Shown: positions 1 through 12,500, counted from the stretch's first letter. The stretch is DNA of 64,000 nt from Sclerotiophoma versabilis (GCA_012274445.1 JAAROD010000011.1:372001-436000), one strand, 5' to 3'. Made by a program: numbers and translations. Notes: generated by a model from the letters alone, not told the origin.

Positions 1-117
1 TCTCGCGTGTATAGTCTAAGGGCTCTTTCAGAAGAGCTTCGACGCGAAAAAGGACATCCAACAGTCCGTGTGAGGAATGACAATGATGCAGTGATTAGCA
101 ATCCACCTCGTGTTTAG
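1..117 (+). other. Open frame entering from the left edge, possible 3' end of a gene
   Basis: Frame 1 is open from the first base to a TAG at 115-117, about 38 codons. The translation is rich in Arg, Glu, Val and Asn and looks protein-like. An open stretch of this length is not rare by chance, so this is only a possible last exon of a gene lying mostly outside the window. Confidence 0.2.
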
Positions 118-1323
118 GCCGAACACTCCTTTCCGTGCGATAGGCGCAGGGTGGGGTTGGTGTTCTGCGGGGCATCGCGCCTGCCATCCCAACTCCGTCA
201 TTGCTGCCGCATTCTCACTGCAAGCCCCGAGGACCTAGAGCCTCATTGTTTGCAGCTGCTCGACCTTTTATTACAACTTACTCTCACTCCCGTCACTATG
301 GGCTCTGCTGGGAACAGTCTCACTAGCTGTCCAAGACAGCCTGGCAATACCTCAGTGGACCCTACTCCGCGTAGTGCCCTTCAGATGCCTCTGACGCGAT
401 CGCCGTTATCGGCCATTCCTTGAAGATGATGCTAATAGCAGCATCTACGACCTCAATCGCCGACCTTATGCGTGAGTAGGCTACTCTCAAGGCTGCAGCG
501 AGGTTCTGCCGTTACAAAATATTCAAAAGAGCTGGAGAATTGCACCAAGAGACTGTGCACGACAAGGACTATTAGGGACGATGTGGTCTACGACTCATTC
601 TGATTTGCACCGAACGCTTATGCAACCCCGAATCAATGGGTGCGACCTGTCATCGCCCTAAGGTTGGTCTGATGTTTGGTTGAGGCAGGCCCAAGGAAAC
701 AACAAAGTTGCAGCCCCTCCCATTCACATGGCATCGGTCCATTCGTGTCGCCCATTTCGTGCCTGACCGCGCTTTCGTTGCACCGCTGCACGTCGGAGCC
801 TTCCTGAAGCGAACGCCTCTTCCGTGAATCTGGGGAAATCAAGCTTCCCCGCAGTGCACCAAGACCACCATGCAAGGGTCCCGCATAGCTCATAGCAAGG
901 TTTAGGGATGCTGTGACAGCCTACTTCGCGCTCGTAGGCTTTTGCAACTGGTCGCTAATTCTCACTAGAGCCGGCTAGATGGTACGCCTGCCACTTACTG
1001 ATCAATAGTCCGTGTTCAATATGATCTCACAATTTGAATTTCGCAGGACCTCCTCACAATCATCCCGAATTCTGATCACTTCGCCGACGAGCCGAGCGTG
1101 AAGTATCGACATGTGACGGTGGTTGGCCGTCAGGGGCAGCGAACTGAGAGGGGTCAATCAAGACAACAAATCGGACAAACGACTTCTTCGAGTAATGCTA
1201 TGCGAAACAAATCAAACCTCGACAAGTCCTTCTAAAGTATATAAGGTAAATGCAATTCAGCACAAGTATCTCACAGTAAGCATCTTATCTACCAAAGCAA
1301 CTATCTCGTACTGAATAGCCATC
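118..1323. other. Intergenic, no supported gene
   Basis: Short reading frames occur on both strands but none has a recognisable product or a convincing exon chain. The last 100 bases, with a TATATAAGG at about 1240, probably hold the promoter and 5' leader of the CFEM gene that follows. Confidence 0.5.
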
Positions 1324-1722
1324 ATGAAGTCCTCCGTGATCATTGCCACTATCATCCTCACTTTCGCATCCTCTGGCTCGGCGCAGACAGCTTGTGACCC
1401 AGTCGCCTCTGCAATCCCCACCTGCGGAGTAGGAATCCTCTTTCCCTCATCCAACCTTCACTATACCCAGCCTTGATGTGAGACAAGCTAACAATGCATC
1501 TAGGTTCCCTGTATCTCGTCCGCCGCCTCTGCAGCTGGCTGTGGTAATGGCGACTATCGCTGCCGCTGCTCCAGCTCTTCGGTCATTCAGGCCTCAGCTC
1601 AAGGCTGCGTCATCAGCAACTGCGGCATTTCTACAGCGCTACAGGTTCAAGCTTCTGGCCAGGCCGTGTGTGCCTGCGTTGCTACTGCTACGGGTAACCT
1701 GGTTGAGGCTACCGCCGTGTAA
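1324..1722 (+). CDS. Small secreted CFEM-domain protein
   Basis: Two exons, 1324-1428 and 1504-1722, join in frame across a GT...TAG intron to give 107 residues. Residues 1-20 are a signal peptide ending in a Ser-Ala cleavage-type site. The rest is one CFEM domain: cysteines at 24, 34, 38, 48, 55, 57, 70, 75, 91 and 93, with the hallmark Asp-x2-Cys-x-Cys at 52-57. In characterised CFEM proteins that Asp contributes to haem-iron binding. There is no hydrophobic C-terminal tail, so the product is predicted to be secreted freely rather than GPI-anchored. Family roles include haem or iron acquisition and, for small secreted members of plant-associated fungi, effector activity. Which applies here is unknown. 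A scan for single long reading frames misses this gene because the intron splits it. Confidence 0.88.
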
Positions 1723-2657
1723 TGGGGGTTGTGAAGGTGACTATATTGGTGACTGGAAGATAGCTCCTGTGATTGGCAGTAAATGGAAGCTCAATCTGAT
1801 ACGTGCGAGATGTTTCTTTGCAAGACCTTTCGTGTGCCTTCTGTCAGATTGCTGTGAGGCTGACGGAAGTATACATGAATGACACAACAGCACCTTTGCA
1901 CAACGATGACTGCTGGGCGAACATATGCAGTAGCTTCGAATCGTTCTCGCTGGCAAAATCATCCGATATTGATAAGGGTGAGTCTTTGAGTCTTTGAGAG
2001 TGTAATCAGGTCCGGCATTGCGAAGGAGATAGACGGTTTTCACGGTCGATTCATGCCGTGCTCAACATTCCAACATTGGGCGTCATGAACCCGGCTGTTC
2101 GCCAGACGCGGAAAGATGTGGAGGCTGCACGCTATCCCCCACCAATCTAGCCAGACTCGTCATAGACTATGACATCATCATGCTTTTCCGCCTGTCGCAG
2201 CCTGCATCTGCAGCACACGACGTGAAACTTGCGGTCAGCATAGCGGCAGCTCTCACAGTTATGCGCGAAATACGCAGCAATCAAACGCCATCTTTCTTCC
2301 GCTGCGGCGATCCTTCATCATGGGGCCTGCCACGCGCACAACCGCGCACGAGCCCTTTCGAGCGAGAGCGTCATCTGTTGTGAGATGCGTATCTTCCCTT
2401 GTTCCTCTCCAGTCACAACATCACACGTCTTGTCAGTGTAACCAGCTACGTGAAAGTGCATTTCAAGTGCGGGTCGTTATTTCTGGGCGCGCATTGTCTT
2501 TGTCCTTTATTGTCTTTTACATATACCCAGCGACCTCGTCTTTCAATACCCCGCCGCCGGCTCCCCTTAGACCTCTTCCCGCGATATTCTTGTCGCGTGT
2601 GCATCACATATCGTAACTCAGCACCACAACACCTGTTGTGGCCATGAACTACGCATC
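1723..2657. other. Intergenic, CT-rich leader toward the next gene
   Basis: No coding frame is supported. From about 2390 to 2640 the plus strand is pyrimidine-rich (CT-rich tracts, TTGTC, CCCGCC), as is common in fungal promoters and 5' leaders. It probably belongs to the gene starting at 2658. Confidence 0.4.
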
Positions 2658-3972
2658 ATGGATCGAAGAAAAGAACCTAAAGGTAAAGGCCAAGCCGGCG
2701 GAGAATTTCTGCCAATGATACAACCACCAACAGGCGATGCTTACCCGGGTTTTCAGAAAACCTTCATTTGCGCCACGCTTGCGTCGACACTGGTGGGCAC
2801 ATTCACGGCCTCTATGGGACTCTGGGAACGGGTCCATGATAGACGAGAGGCCCATAAACAGAAGAAAAGAGACAGCAAGCAGGACGAAAACATTAAGCAG
2901 TTGCGCGAGCAGTTTGAGGAGGCACAGAAGAGGGCCGACAAAAGGCAGGAGGAGATTGATCGTCTGAAGGATGGTGGTGGTGAGCGTGGTGGAGGCGGAG
3001 GTGGAGGTGGTGGTGAGAGAAGAGTTGGATATCGCAACGATTCCCGCGACGACGTAGGCGAGAGCTTCGAGAGAAACGGCATGATGATCCAAAGAATGTA
3101 CGACGACATGTACGGGCGGTACGGCAATCGGTTTGCACGCGGCGACGGTACGTCTTCACCCACTACCATGTTCGAGATTACAACTTACTGACGTCCACCT
3201 AGCCATAACCGAAAATCAACTGCAAGCCCAAATCATAGCCCTTCAACAAACCGTCATAACCGTCCTTCAAGATGCCCTCTACAACGACCGCCAATTAACC
3301 CGTGCCGACATGGCCAAGCTGGTCGCAGCCTCTAATTCGGCGCGCGAAGGCTCACTTAAAGCCTTACAAGATCAACAACAACGTCTCTCCAGCAACGCCT
3401 CCAACCGCTCCCCCTCTCCCCAACGCTCCATTACCGCCCCACCAAAACGCTCTTCACGAAGTCTCGTCGATGTGCCGGACACGCTGTATTGCAGATACAG
3501 CCTTGACCTGCAGTACATGCCAAACAAACCTCTTGCTGCCTCAATGGCGCCAGGTGGGAATTGCGAGTGCCCCGCGTGTGGCTTGCGCTTGGACGTGACC
3601 GGAGAAGATTTCTGGATGATCGGAAAACGCACTCCTATCACAGTTGTTGAAAAGGGCTACGAGACTGAAATCATGGAAACGCGCGAATTCAGGCTCGGGC
3701 AAAGATTCGCGGTAAAATGTCATACGCCTGACGGCGAGTATGCGTGCGTAATCTGCAGTAGGAATAGAGATGTGGATGCGATTTGCCGTAATGTGGAGAG
3801 TCTGGTTAAACATGTCGGAACCTATCACGAGGTAGATGAGTTGGAGCGCGAGGTTGACCTGAGGGAGACGATTGTTGTGGATAAGCGGAGACTGTCGCTT
3901 CCTGCACCGCCAAGGGAGGGCAGCCCGTTGGTTAGGGAGAGAGATGTTGTTGAGATGAGGGGTTATAGGTAA
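2658..3972 (+). CDS. Conserved-type membrane/coiled-coil protein with Cys-His motifs, function unknown
   Basis: Exons 2658-3147 and 3203-3972 join at a GTACGT...CTAG intron to give 419 residues. I do not recognise the family. Features in order: a hydrophobic segment at about 33-55 (one possible membrane span); a highly charged Lys/Glu/Gln coiled-coil region at about 60-105; a Gly tract interrupted by Glu/Arg at about 107-120; a Gln/Leu-rich helical stretch after the splice; a Ser/Pro/Arg-rich linker; and a C-terminal region with CxCxxC near 300 and CxxC followed by HxxxxH near 350-390, which could bind zinc. This looks like a single-pass membrane protein with a long soluble tail. Start choice is supported by 'catcATGG' and the absence of an upstream in-frame ATG. 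Confidence 0.7.
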
Positions 3973-6900
3973 TCTTTTTGGCTCGGCTCGATCGAGCAAG
4001 TTTGGATATATTGGGTGGTATTTGGTGATTTGTAGCGTCGCCATCTCGAAGAGGGGGTCTTAGATCCGTCGGTGTTGCCTAAGAATGGGGTGTTGAGGGT
4101 TATGACTAGCATATTCACGACGTATGATTCACGATTTACGGCCTCATATTTCGTGACTAAACTGTTTAGAACCAGTTAAAAGTTCTCCTACGCTCAGCCA
4201 GCTGTTGGTAGTGATGGAGAACTGAAAGGCGCAGTTTCACCAGGTGTTCGAAGTTGCTTCTCAAGGCTGTAGGCGGCAAACCTGTCCTGAAGATTGCATT
4301 AAATACGTAAGTCTACTACTCGCAAGACATGTGTTCATAGTATCACGTTCCAGACTCATTGTCCTGTTATGGCCTCGCTGAGCCTACTTCAGTGCATAAC
4401 AAGAGCAGTATACGCTGCGCATATGTTTACTTCAGTCCGCACATCATTTTATATCCATGTTTCGTTCGAATTGCACAATTAGACGTATGTATGAGATTCA
4501 TACCGTTTGTGGTGAAATTTTGAGTGCGTGCATAGTGTGGTTGGATTCGTGCAGAGTCACAGCCCGGATCGATAGCACTAGTTGGAGCTTTCCTCGGAGA
4601 AGATCTTGCAAGAATGTTCTTACGAATTTCGGGGATGCAGCAGCTTCTGAAAAGCTGGGGCATGTTGGTCGTCGCCTACTTGCTATTAGCTGATTGCATG
4701 GGTTTACTTTCTGAATATTTGCTCTTGTTAACTGCAAAAACTTTACAGGATCAACGTAGACTAGAGGCGCAGGTGTTTCTGAACAAAGCGCAAACCCATT
4801 TAATTAGATTGTAATACATTCCTGTTTGCATATTGCATCTACGATGACTTCAAGAGCGATAGATAGCTGCACGGTAAACCAATGTCAATGCACGAGCAAA
4901 TATTGCTAGCTAAGCAAGAGCGCTCTTCTGATGATAGAGCCTATTGGCAGTCCAAATGTCAGGATCTATTTCTTCAAAATAAATGACAGTTGTCAATTGA
5001 AATTTGGCCCGCCAGATCTTGGAGGGTCCTTCCTACGTCGGAACAGATACCGATTTTGGACGGAGAAGCATCCACATCTTGAAGGAAGGTCACTGCCGTG
5101 GTGATATGAAAGTGCAACAGCGGCCCACACGTGAGCTCTTGGCTGTAATTCTGACGTGCCGTTCCTTCCTCTAGAGCTCGAGTGTTGAGAGGTGGCATCA
5201 TATGGAAACTGCCTTTCGCCAGCCTTATCTCTTAGAAGAGCAAATCAGTGGCTTCACACCTAAATCATTTTGTACATGCGACGGCCATGTCAAGACATTG
5301 TAAAAAGAACTCTCGTCCAGTGAGGGCGACTTGACACTTCTGTCGGAGAACGCTAACACAAAAGTGGACTAGCGTCTCGTCCACGCGACAGCTCCAAAGC
5401 TTCTCCACATACCTCCGCTTTCCTCCGCAACAAAATGAGCATCCATGAATTAGCACCACCAAAGCACTGATCCTAAAGAGTTCTTTGAGCTGCCTGTTGA
5501 AGCAGTCATCACTTATGATTCCAGAGGGCATTATGAGCGGTATCCACATCCATCATTACGCCAGTTCTTCCACAGCTGTTTGGTTATGCAAGTATCAGGC
5601 ATCCGACCTGCTCCCAAGTATCCGACATATTCTGCCGTTTATGCGACTAAGCTATGCTGATCTCGGCAACCCAACCGCCAGGTTACGATTCACGCCCGTA
5701 CAACGTTGTGGGAGAGGCTTCCCGAACTGTCACCTTTTGGTCATGTGAATACCTCATTGGTGGAAGACCCCTTGTCTGGGGCTCCCACCCTCCACAGTCC
5801 GGAGCAATGCAGTCCGGAGCACAAGTATAAGAAGGCCTGGGCCCCCATGGGGCAGCGTAGGTTTCTGAGCTTTTCAGTTCCTCAGGTTGCACGATATGCC
5901 ACAGGCTGCAGTATCTGCGTGGACTCTTCGCCGCAAACTTCTATGGCTCGCTCTAAAAAGACACGCCGCCAGGCTTGGGCGCGCAGTAGAATGAATATGA
6001 TGGTAAGTCTATCCCGCATTTGTCCCCATACTTATGCCTCCTCTTTAAGCGGTGTCTATTCCCCGCTAACAAGATGAACAGCACACACGAGACAGTCCCA
6101 CCATGAGCCTTGCTGACATATGAGGCCATCACCCCATCGTACGAAGCGGGATTGACATCGTCATCCGGCTCCTCTTCGGTTGTTGACAAAACCCGAGTTT
6201 TGTCCCGACGACAAAGATCGTGCGCAAAACTAACAGCCATTGCTCCACCATGGCCCTCTTTTTTGAAACCACGAAGAATTTTCTTCCGCGGCACACCATA
6301 GTGATGCAACCTCGGAGCCAGGAATGAGGCTCTGCGGGCGCTAAGTTGCCGCTTCTCGGTCAAGATCGGCGCTTCCATCCAACCACTGCCAAGTCACTCC
6401 ACCGCGACACCTGAAAGACACGGACGTGGGACACTCAACACAGGCGTCCCAACAATATTACCCGATCACCGAACTGCAGAGCCTCACGTTGTTGGCCCAC
6501 CTCATCACCCGCATTCGTGGGTGACTCCCCTGCAGCGAGGTTTATCTGGAGATGCAATGTTCCTGGAGCTGTGCCCATGGGCCTCCATCCATTGGAAAGC
6601 GTGGGGTGTACAACGTAAAATCTTGCCCGTGCTGCCGACATTCCCTTATGTTGCCCGGTCACGAGTTGGGGCAAATTTGTTTACCGGCGAAGTAGCCGGC
6701 CTTGGAGCGTCCGTGGGCGCAAGCTTCGACAACTTCCAGCATGGAATTACATCATACAGCCCCAGTGTTCGTGGTCTTACTCGATCGAGTCGCAATGCTA
6801 AGGAAGAAATGAAGCCCCAGCTGCAAGGTTGAAATTGACAGCGGGGCTCCACTCTCAGCAGACCAAACGATAGTCTCCGCGCCATCACACGACATAAGTT

Positions 6901-7061
6901 CTCCTCAAAACCCGCATTCCACCTGCCTTCTCCAGTTCTTCCCCATCAACTCCTCCAACGATTTGCGTTGTCTGCAAAGATCAAAGTCTTTGTCTGTACT
7001 TTGCCGTTTCGGTACTTCTATCATTTTAATATAGGATCGTGTGTCCAACTACACGCTCATC
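3973..7061. other. 3.1 kb without a supported gene
   Basis: Many short frames exist but none shows family resemblance. Two weak candidates are described elsewhere: a 33-codon spliced ORF with ideal splice signals at 5944-6118, and a 141-codon minus-strand ORF at 5953-6378. The final 250 bases (CT-rich tracts, TATAG just before the transporter) are probably the promoter and leader of the hexose transporter. Confidence 0.4.
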
Positions 7062-8820
7062 ATGCGTTTCTTCGGCAACAAGACCACCGAGGAGGTGGCT
7101 GAGAAGGGAACTCCCGAGTCTTCGACTCCTGCTGAGACTCCTGCGAGGACTGTCTCTCCCACCAGGGATGGAGCTGCCATTGAGCCCCAGGGCCGCGTCC
7201 CTGCAGTTGCGGTCATCCTTGGAGCGGTTGCCTCTATTGGTGGCTTCATGTTCGGTTATGAATCTGGTCAGATTTCTGGTTTTCTCCAGATGTCTGATTT
7301 CCTTGAGAGGTTTGGCGAGAACGGCGAGTTCTCTGCTATCCGCCAGGGCACTATCGTCGGTCTCCTCTGGTAAGCCTGAACAAATCCAATCGTTTTGATA
7401 TGTCTGACATTTTGAAAGCATTGGTACTCTTTTCGGTTGCTTGATCTCGGCTCCTCTTGCTGATACCTTCGGTCGCCGTCTGACTATCTCCGGTTCCGCT
7501 TTCTTCTACATCGTCGGGGTAATTATCGAAATCACCAGCGAGCGTGTCTGGGTTCAGTTCGCCATGGGCCGCTTCACTGCTGGTCTTGGTATCGGAGCCC
7601 TTTCTACTGTCGTCCCCATGTACCAGTCCGAGTCTATTCCCAAGCGCATTCGTGGTGCGACTGTCAGTTCCTACCAACTGCTTATCACCCTCGGTATCTG
7701 GACAGCATACATGGTCAACTACGGTACATCTAAAGACTACTCCAACGATGCTCAGTGGCGCATTCCCAATGGTTTATCTGCTCTCTGGGCCATCATCTTG
7801 GGTAGCACTATCCTTCTCCTTCCCGAGTCTCCCCGTTACGCCTACCGCATGGGCCGCATCGACGAGGCTCGCGCCAACATGGCCCGTCTGAATGGCATCG
7901 ACCCTAACAGCGCGTTCATCGACAACGAGATCCGCGAGATCGAGGAGAAGCTTGCTGCTGAGAAGGCTGGCGGTGATCACCCGTGGCACGAGATTTTCAC
8001 TGGCCCTCGTATGTTGTACCGCACCCTGCTCGGTATGGTCCTCCAGGCTGGTCAGCAGCTTACTGGCGCCAACTACTTCTTTTACTACGGAACCACTATC
8101 TTCGCCGCTACCGGTCTTGAGAACCCCTACGTCACTTCCATCATCCTCGGTACCGTCAACGTCGTTGCCACCATTGGTGGTCTCTGGATTGTTGAGAATG
8201 TTGGCCGTCGTATGGCTATGATGTGTGGTGCTGCATGGATGTTCTTGTGTCTGTTCATCTACTCGTTCGTCGGTCATTACGTCTCGACCCCTGACGCTAA
8301 CGGCACACCCATCCCCACCGCCACTGCCGGCAACGTTATGATCGTCTTCACTTGCCTTTTCATCGTTGGATTCGCAACTACCTGGGGTCCTCTCGTCTGG
8401 GCCATCGTTGGTGAACTGTACCCCGCCCGTTACCGCGCAACCTGCATGGCTCTTGCCACCGCATCCAACTGGTTGTTCAATTTCATCATCTCGTTCGTCT
8501 CGACCCTCGTCACTGACAAAATCGACTACTACTACGGTCTTGTGTTTGGAGTTTCCTGCTTCCTTCTCTTCTGGGTTGTTTACTTCTTCATGATCGAGTC
8601 CAAGGATCGCTCGCTTGAGGAGATCGATACCATGTACATGCTCCACGTAAACCCCATCACTTCCGCCAAGTGGGACTCTTCCACCCTGCAGAGGGATGGC
8701 CTTATCGACACCGACCGTCTCCAGATGGGTCCTGGTGGACGAAGCTGGAGTAAGGCTGAGCAGGCCAACACCCGCGGTGGTGTTCTTGAGCCCGCTGAGC
8801 GCAATGAGCTCCAGGTTTGA
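7062..8820 (+). CDS. MFS hexose transporter (sugar porter family)
   Basis: Exons 7062-7369 and 7419-8820 give 569 residues, the usual size for fungal HXT-type proton/hexose transporters of the plasma membrane. Features: a cytosolic N-terminus of about 45 residues; TM1 with GGFMFGYESGQ; the GRR motif after TM2 (ADTFGRR); PESPR before the central loop, followed by an Arg-containing helix; QQLTGANYFFYYG in TM7, the hexose-binding motif; GRR again after TM8; and a PARYR loop. The Gln-Gln-x-Thr-Gly-x-Asn pattern marks sugar porters of the glucose type rather than quinate or lactose permeases. An upstream GTG at 7041 is in frame, but the ATG at 7062 is the normal start. Codon use is strongly C/T-biased, suggesting high expression. 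Confidence 0.93.
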
Positions 8821-9011
8821 GCCTGCTTGTGAGGCAAGCAATGAAGGAGAAGTTGTATGATTGTTCATGAGATTTAGCGGCATTCTAAGGTTGTAATATT
8901 GTATCTATACGTTCTTCGAACATACCCGTGTGTACCAGATATCTATATGGAGTTGATATGAAGTGCTTACTGCCAATGTGTTCACCCAAACGCGCCTCTA
9001 TGTATATATCA

Positions 9012-10316
9012 TTAACGTGGATTCGCTCGCACTTTCTCCCCGTCTGCTCTTCTTGCCGCTATGAAATCCTCACTGCCATAGAATTGAAGCATTTCTTTCC
9101 ATGTGCCGTCCCACTCTTCTTTCCAATGCCCCCTTTGCGCCGCCCAAATCTTCTCATGCACAACCTTCATCCCCTTTTCGCCATTTTCGTTTGGAAAGAA
9201 CGCACCATAGTCCCTCTCCAGCATACCCGGCGGATACGCCGAATTGATCCCAAACTGCCAGTTCAGGAATGCCTGCTCCGCCATTTTGACATCGTACTTG
9301 TCAAACTTCAAGTAATTCTGCAGCAATCGTTGGTGCTGTTTGGCATTGGGCGTAAACACCATACTCCCAACATTAATATTAGCATCGAAGATCGACGACG
9401 GATCAGCAGGCACACCAGCGAAGACATATGGTTCGCACACCGGCTCGCCGCCAGGCAGAAAGTCGTCGAGCTGCATCTTTGACTTGATGCAGTTCCGCAC
9501 TTTCTTGAGCTCGAACATGTCGTCGATCGGCGCAATGGGAAATGCATCCGCGTCGAGGAACAGAATCCGACTGAACTCTGTTTCGTTCCACATGTGTAGC
9601 TTTGCGAAGAGGTCTTTCCACCGGTCCAGTACCCCCGGGTCTGTCGGGTGCCAAGGCAGAGGGGTGAGTTCCCGGACGATGGCACCTGCGCCTGCCAGGA
9701 GAAGGCGCTGTTGTGGGGACACGAAGTCCCCAACGAAGACTACGAAAGGGTGTTTCGAGGTTTTGGAGCGTGGGGACCAGAGGATACGGTAGATCAAGGA
9801 ATGAATGGCGAGGTAGTACGGGTCTTCGATTGAGGGGTTGCGGGATGCGAAGAAGGTTGCATAGGTGTAGGATTTGCTACGGTCGGGATTATGATTGTGT
9901 GGTGCATGATCGCTCAGACTGGTGAATATGTCGACAGGAAGATTGAGAGTGAGATCTTTCTGAAAGTCGAGGCTGATGAGTGAAGCTGGTGAAGTGCTAG
10001 CGCTCTCAGTAGCTAGCGGTGAAGTGTTACTCGAAGTCGGTAGACTTGGTAAACTGTTCGATGGCGATATACTGAATGTCGGTGAGAGCTTTTCCGATGC
10101 TGGTACGTCCTTCAATAACTCAACCAACGCAGACTTGTCGGTCTCATGACTTGAGTCTTGTTTTGGCAAGTCATGTGTCTGTTGAGTATTTGTTGTTGAG
10201 CCGATATGTGACTTAGCCGGACCGGCGCTAAGGGAGATAAACTCATGCTGTGTGAAGATGTACACGAGTCCCAAAAGGAGGAGGGTTGCTGCGAGAAAGT
10301 GACGTAGCCGCTTCAT
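9012..10316 (-). CDS. GT8-like / GNT1-type N-acetylglucosaminyl or glycosyl transferase, Golgi type II membrane protein
   Basis: A single exon of 434 codons. Residues 7-24 form one membrane anchor right after a basic start (Lys-Arg-Leu-Arg), typical of a Golgi type II protein. A Ser/Thr-rich stem follows to about residue 130. The catalytic part carries FLDADAFP near 250, the DxD motif that binds the divalent metal and sugar nucleotide. Late Trp- and Gly-rich blocks (KIWAAQRGHWKEEW) resemble fungal proteins annotated as 'glucose N-acetyltransferase 1'. Substrate is not determinable here; terminal GlcNAc or another sugar on N- or O-glycans is likely. It converges with the hexose transporter (191 bp between stops) and is followed upstream by two more glycan-modifying membrane enzymes. 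Confidence 0.8.
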   Translation of the reverse strand: MKRLRHFLAATLLLLGLVYIFTQHEFISLSAGPAKSHIGSTTNTQQTHDLPKQDSSHETDKSALVELLKDVPASEKLSPTFSISPSNSLPSLPTSSNTSPLATESASTSPASLISLDFQKDLTLNLPVDIFTSLSDHAPHNHNPDRSKSYTYATFFASRNPSIEDPYYLAIHSLIYRILWSPRSKTSKHPFVVFVGDFVSPQQRLLLAGAGAIVRELTPLPWHPTDPGVLDRWKDLFAKLHMWNETEFSRILFLDADAFPIAPIDDMFELKKVRNCIKSKMQLDDFLPGGEPVCEPYVFAGVPADPSSIFDANINVGSMVFTPNAKQHQRLLQNYLKFDKYDVKMAEQAFLNWQFGINSAYPPGMLERDYGAFFPNENGEKGMKVVHEKIWAAQRGHWKEEWDGTWKEMLQFYGSEDFIAARRADGEKVRANPR

Positions 10317-10986
10317 GGTGTCGCGCAGCCGGCAATCGTCATGTGAGTCACAACAGTACCGAAGCTACGTAAACTCAATACGCTTCACGACAGTACCCAT
10401 GTACTAACCTGCTGTCGAGACGGTGAAGATATTGTCCACGGCGCGTAGAGTAGCCAGGGGAAAGGACCCAAATGACCGAGTTATCGGTAACATGTGAATT
10501 CAAGGCTGATAAGCATACACCCGTAAGGGACCTCCCGGTGACTATGGAATTATCCCAGCCACTTACATTAATCGTGACGAGGGCAGGTGGATATGTGCTC
10601 GAATGTACAGGAGCGGTGCCAACTCCGCGTCGGACCTTCTGAAGGTCGATCGCCGCTAGAGGTGCAAGGGCCCGCTACCCCGCATGCTGGTACCCCAAGT
10701 TTGTGGAGCAGTAGCGCCGGAACCAGGACCATTTGTAGCAAATCAATAAAGCCCTGCGCGACTTATAGCTCAGAACGTTGAACAGCGCCGCCGTCATTCT
10801 GCAGCAGCGGCGGCAGGCCCAACGCTCCGAGGCACATGTGAATCCACGTGAAGGTGCGGCACGCGAGCATTGTGTTGAGAGTAAGCATGAACGGAGATTT
10901 AACTAGATTTGTATTATGATAATCGTACTGGTGTTATTCGTGATGCACAAAACAGAACTGCTATTTCGAGTTTATCATTTGGGGGG
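10317..10986. other. Intergenic, 5' region of the glycosyltransferase and 3' region of the acyltransferase
   Basis: No coding frame is supported. The region probably holds the promoter of the minus-strand glycosyltransferase (start 10316) and the terminator of the minus-strand acyltransferase (stop 10987). Confidence 0.4.
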
Positions 10987-12500
10987 TTACGATTGTGGTG
11001 CCAGAGTGTGCTTGTAGAGCCAATTGGTAAACTTTACGCTCGGCTCGTCGAACAACTTCGTAACGACTTCCGCGAGGTAGAAAGTGACCGGGATATTGAT
11101 GACCTGTACGGCCCAAAAGGCCAACTCAAAACCCATAGGCCCATTCATCGGCAGAGGAAATTTGTCAACCCACTGTGGAATGTTCTTGTGTCCGTTCTTC
11201 TTGAACCCTACAGCAGCGTAAAGTCGATCAGCCACAACGAAGATGACTATGCCGTGAACAAGATAGAGGGCGAAAGAGATGCGGCCGAGGTATTGACAGA
11301 ATCGCGTCTCGAAGAATCGCTTGAGCCACGGTAGCCGAGGGATAGATGCAACAGTCATAATAGCAGCCCAGGTAAGGTAAAACCACTTGGCGTCCCAAGC
11401 AGCTTGTGGTTTGAATTTGAAGAGCCACTTCCATCCCGGTGAAGAAGCAAGGAGATCTTGGTTTCCATCAGGGGACTCGCACGAAGGTACACCGCCGAGG
11501 TACATCGCGATGAGGAAAAGATGGAAGAAGATGAACTCCTTGAATCCTTTCAACTTTGCAAGGAAGCGTGGTTCTTCATCATCGAGGGCCAGTAAGTCGA
11601 GATCGGATAACAGCATACCACCCATGAACAGGGCACCGTACCATCCATCGACAACATATAAGAAGTAGACTATCAGTGCAAATTCACACCATAGCCTGGC
11701 GTTCTTAGTGCATCGTGACAGAGCAGAAGTTGCAGTGTAGACGATGATCGACCCTTTAAACTCTATGAAAGCATCAGTTTAACAATCCTTGAGAAGTAAC
11801 CGTAGGACGAACCGATTGGAATCGACCACAAATGGCCATTGTACTTGTTCGTAAATTCGACATTGTCCCCAGTGAGAAACACAAAACTGTAGTTCTTGAA
11901 GGTGTAGTACCATGTCTTAAACTCTTCGCCCCATGAATTCTTGCGTTCACCAAAATCGACCCATACATTGGACCAGTGCCGAATGATCATCCATGAGAGG
12001 GTGAACCCAATGACCGGAAGGTAAAGGCGTAGCCAACGGCGGAAAAGCGCAGAGCCGACGCTGTCTGCTGACACCATGTGCTGGCCTTTCTGTATCGACC
12101 CCAGGGATTTGACCGAGAGGACATAGCCAGAGATAACGAAGAAGATAGCCACCGCGAAATGCCCGCCCGAGAAGAAATGTCTGATGAAGGGCAGAGCTGA
12201 GAAGTAATGGTGACCGTTATAACCAAAACCATTTTCGAAGACGGAGTTCCCATGAATATCGTGCGACCATAGCTGGTTGTGGTGAAGGTACACTATGAAT
12301 GCTGCGAAACCTCGTAAACCGTCAAGCCACGCTGTACGCCGTAACAGCTGTTTTGGGCTGCCCGGTCGCAGGGTGAGAAACTGTGGGCGTACGACATCGA
12401 GGCTCCAACGGGTAGCTCGTACTGGTCTCCATGTTGCATTGTCTAATTTGACATCATCCAGTGCGCCGTGATCCAGCGGTCCTTCGAACTTTGTCGGCAT
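10987..12500 (-). CDS. Acyltransferase-3 family integral membrane protein
   Basis: Exons 12500-11813 and 11762-10987 join across a 50 nt intron (GTTCGT...CATAG) to give 487 residues. The junction restores the hallmark HLWSIPIEFKGS block. Other family signs: AWLDGLRGFAAFIVYLHHN early, containing the catalytic-type His pair; FFVISGYVLS; about ten hydrophobic spans; and a C-terminal YLGRISFALYLVHG motif. Members transfer acyl groups, often acetyl, onto extracytoplasmic sugars, lipids or small molecules. In fungi they are commonly annotated 'acyltransferase 3' and substrates are mostly unknown. Its position between two glycosyltransferases suggests a carbohydrate acceptor (inference). Confidence 0.88.

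Noticed and set aside
5953..6378. 141-codon minus-strand ORF with ATG
   Set aside because: Composition is partly protein-like but there is no domain, no partner exon and no conserved feature; it overlaps the spliced mini-ORF on the other strand.
7774..8883. 369-codon minus-strand ORF
   Set aside because: Antisense shadow of the hexose transporter.
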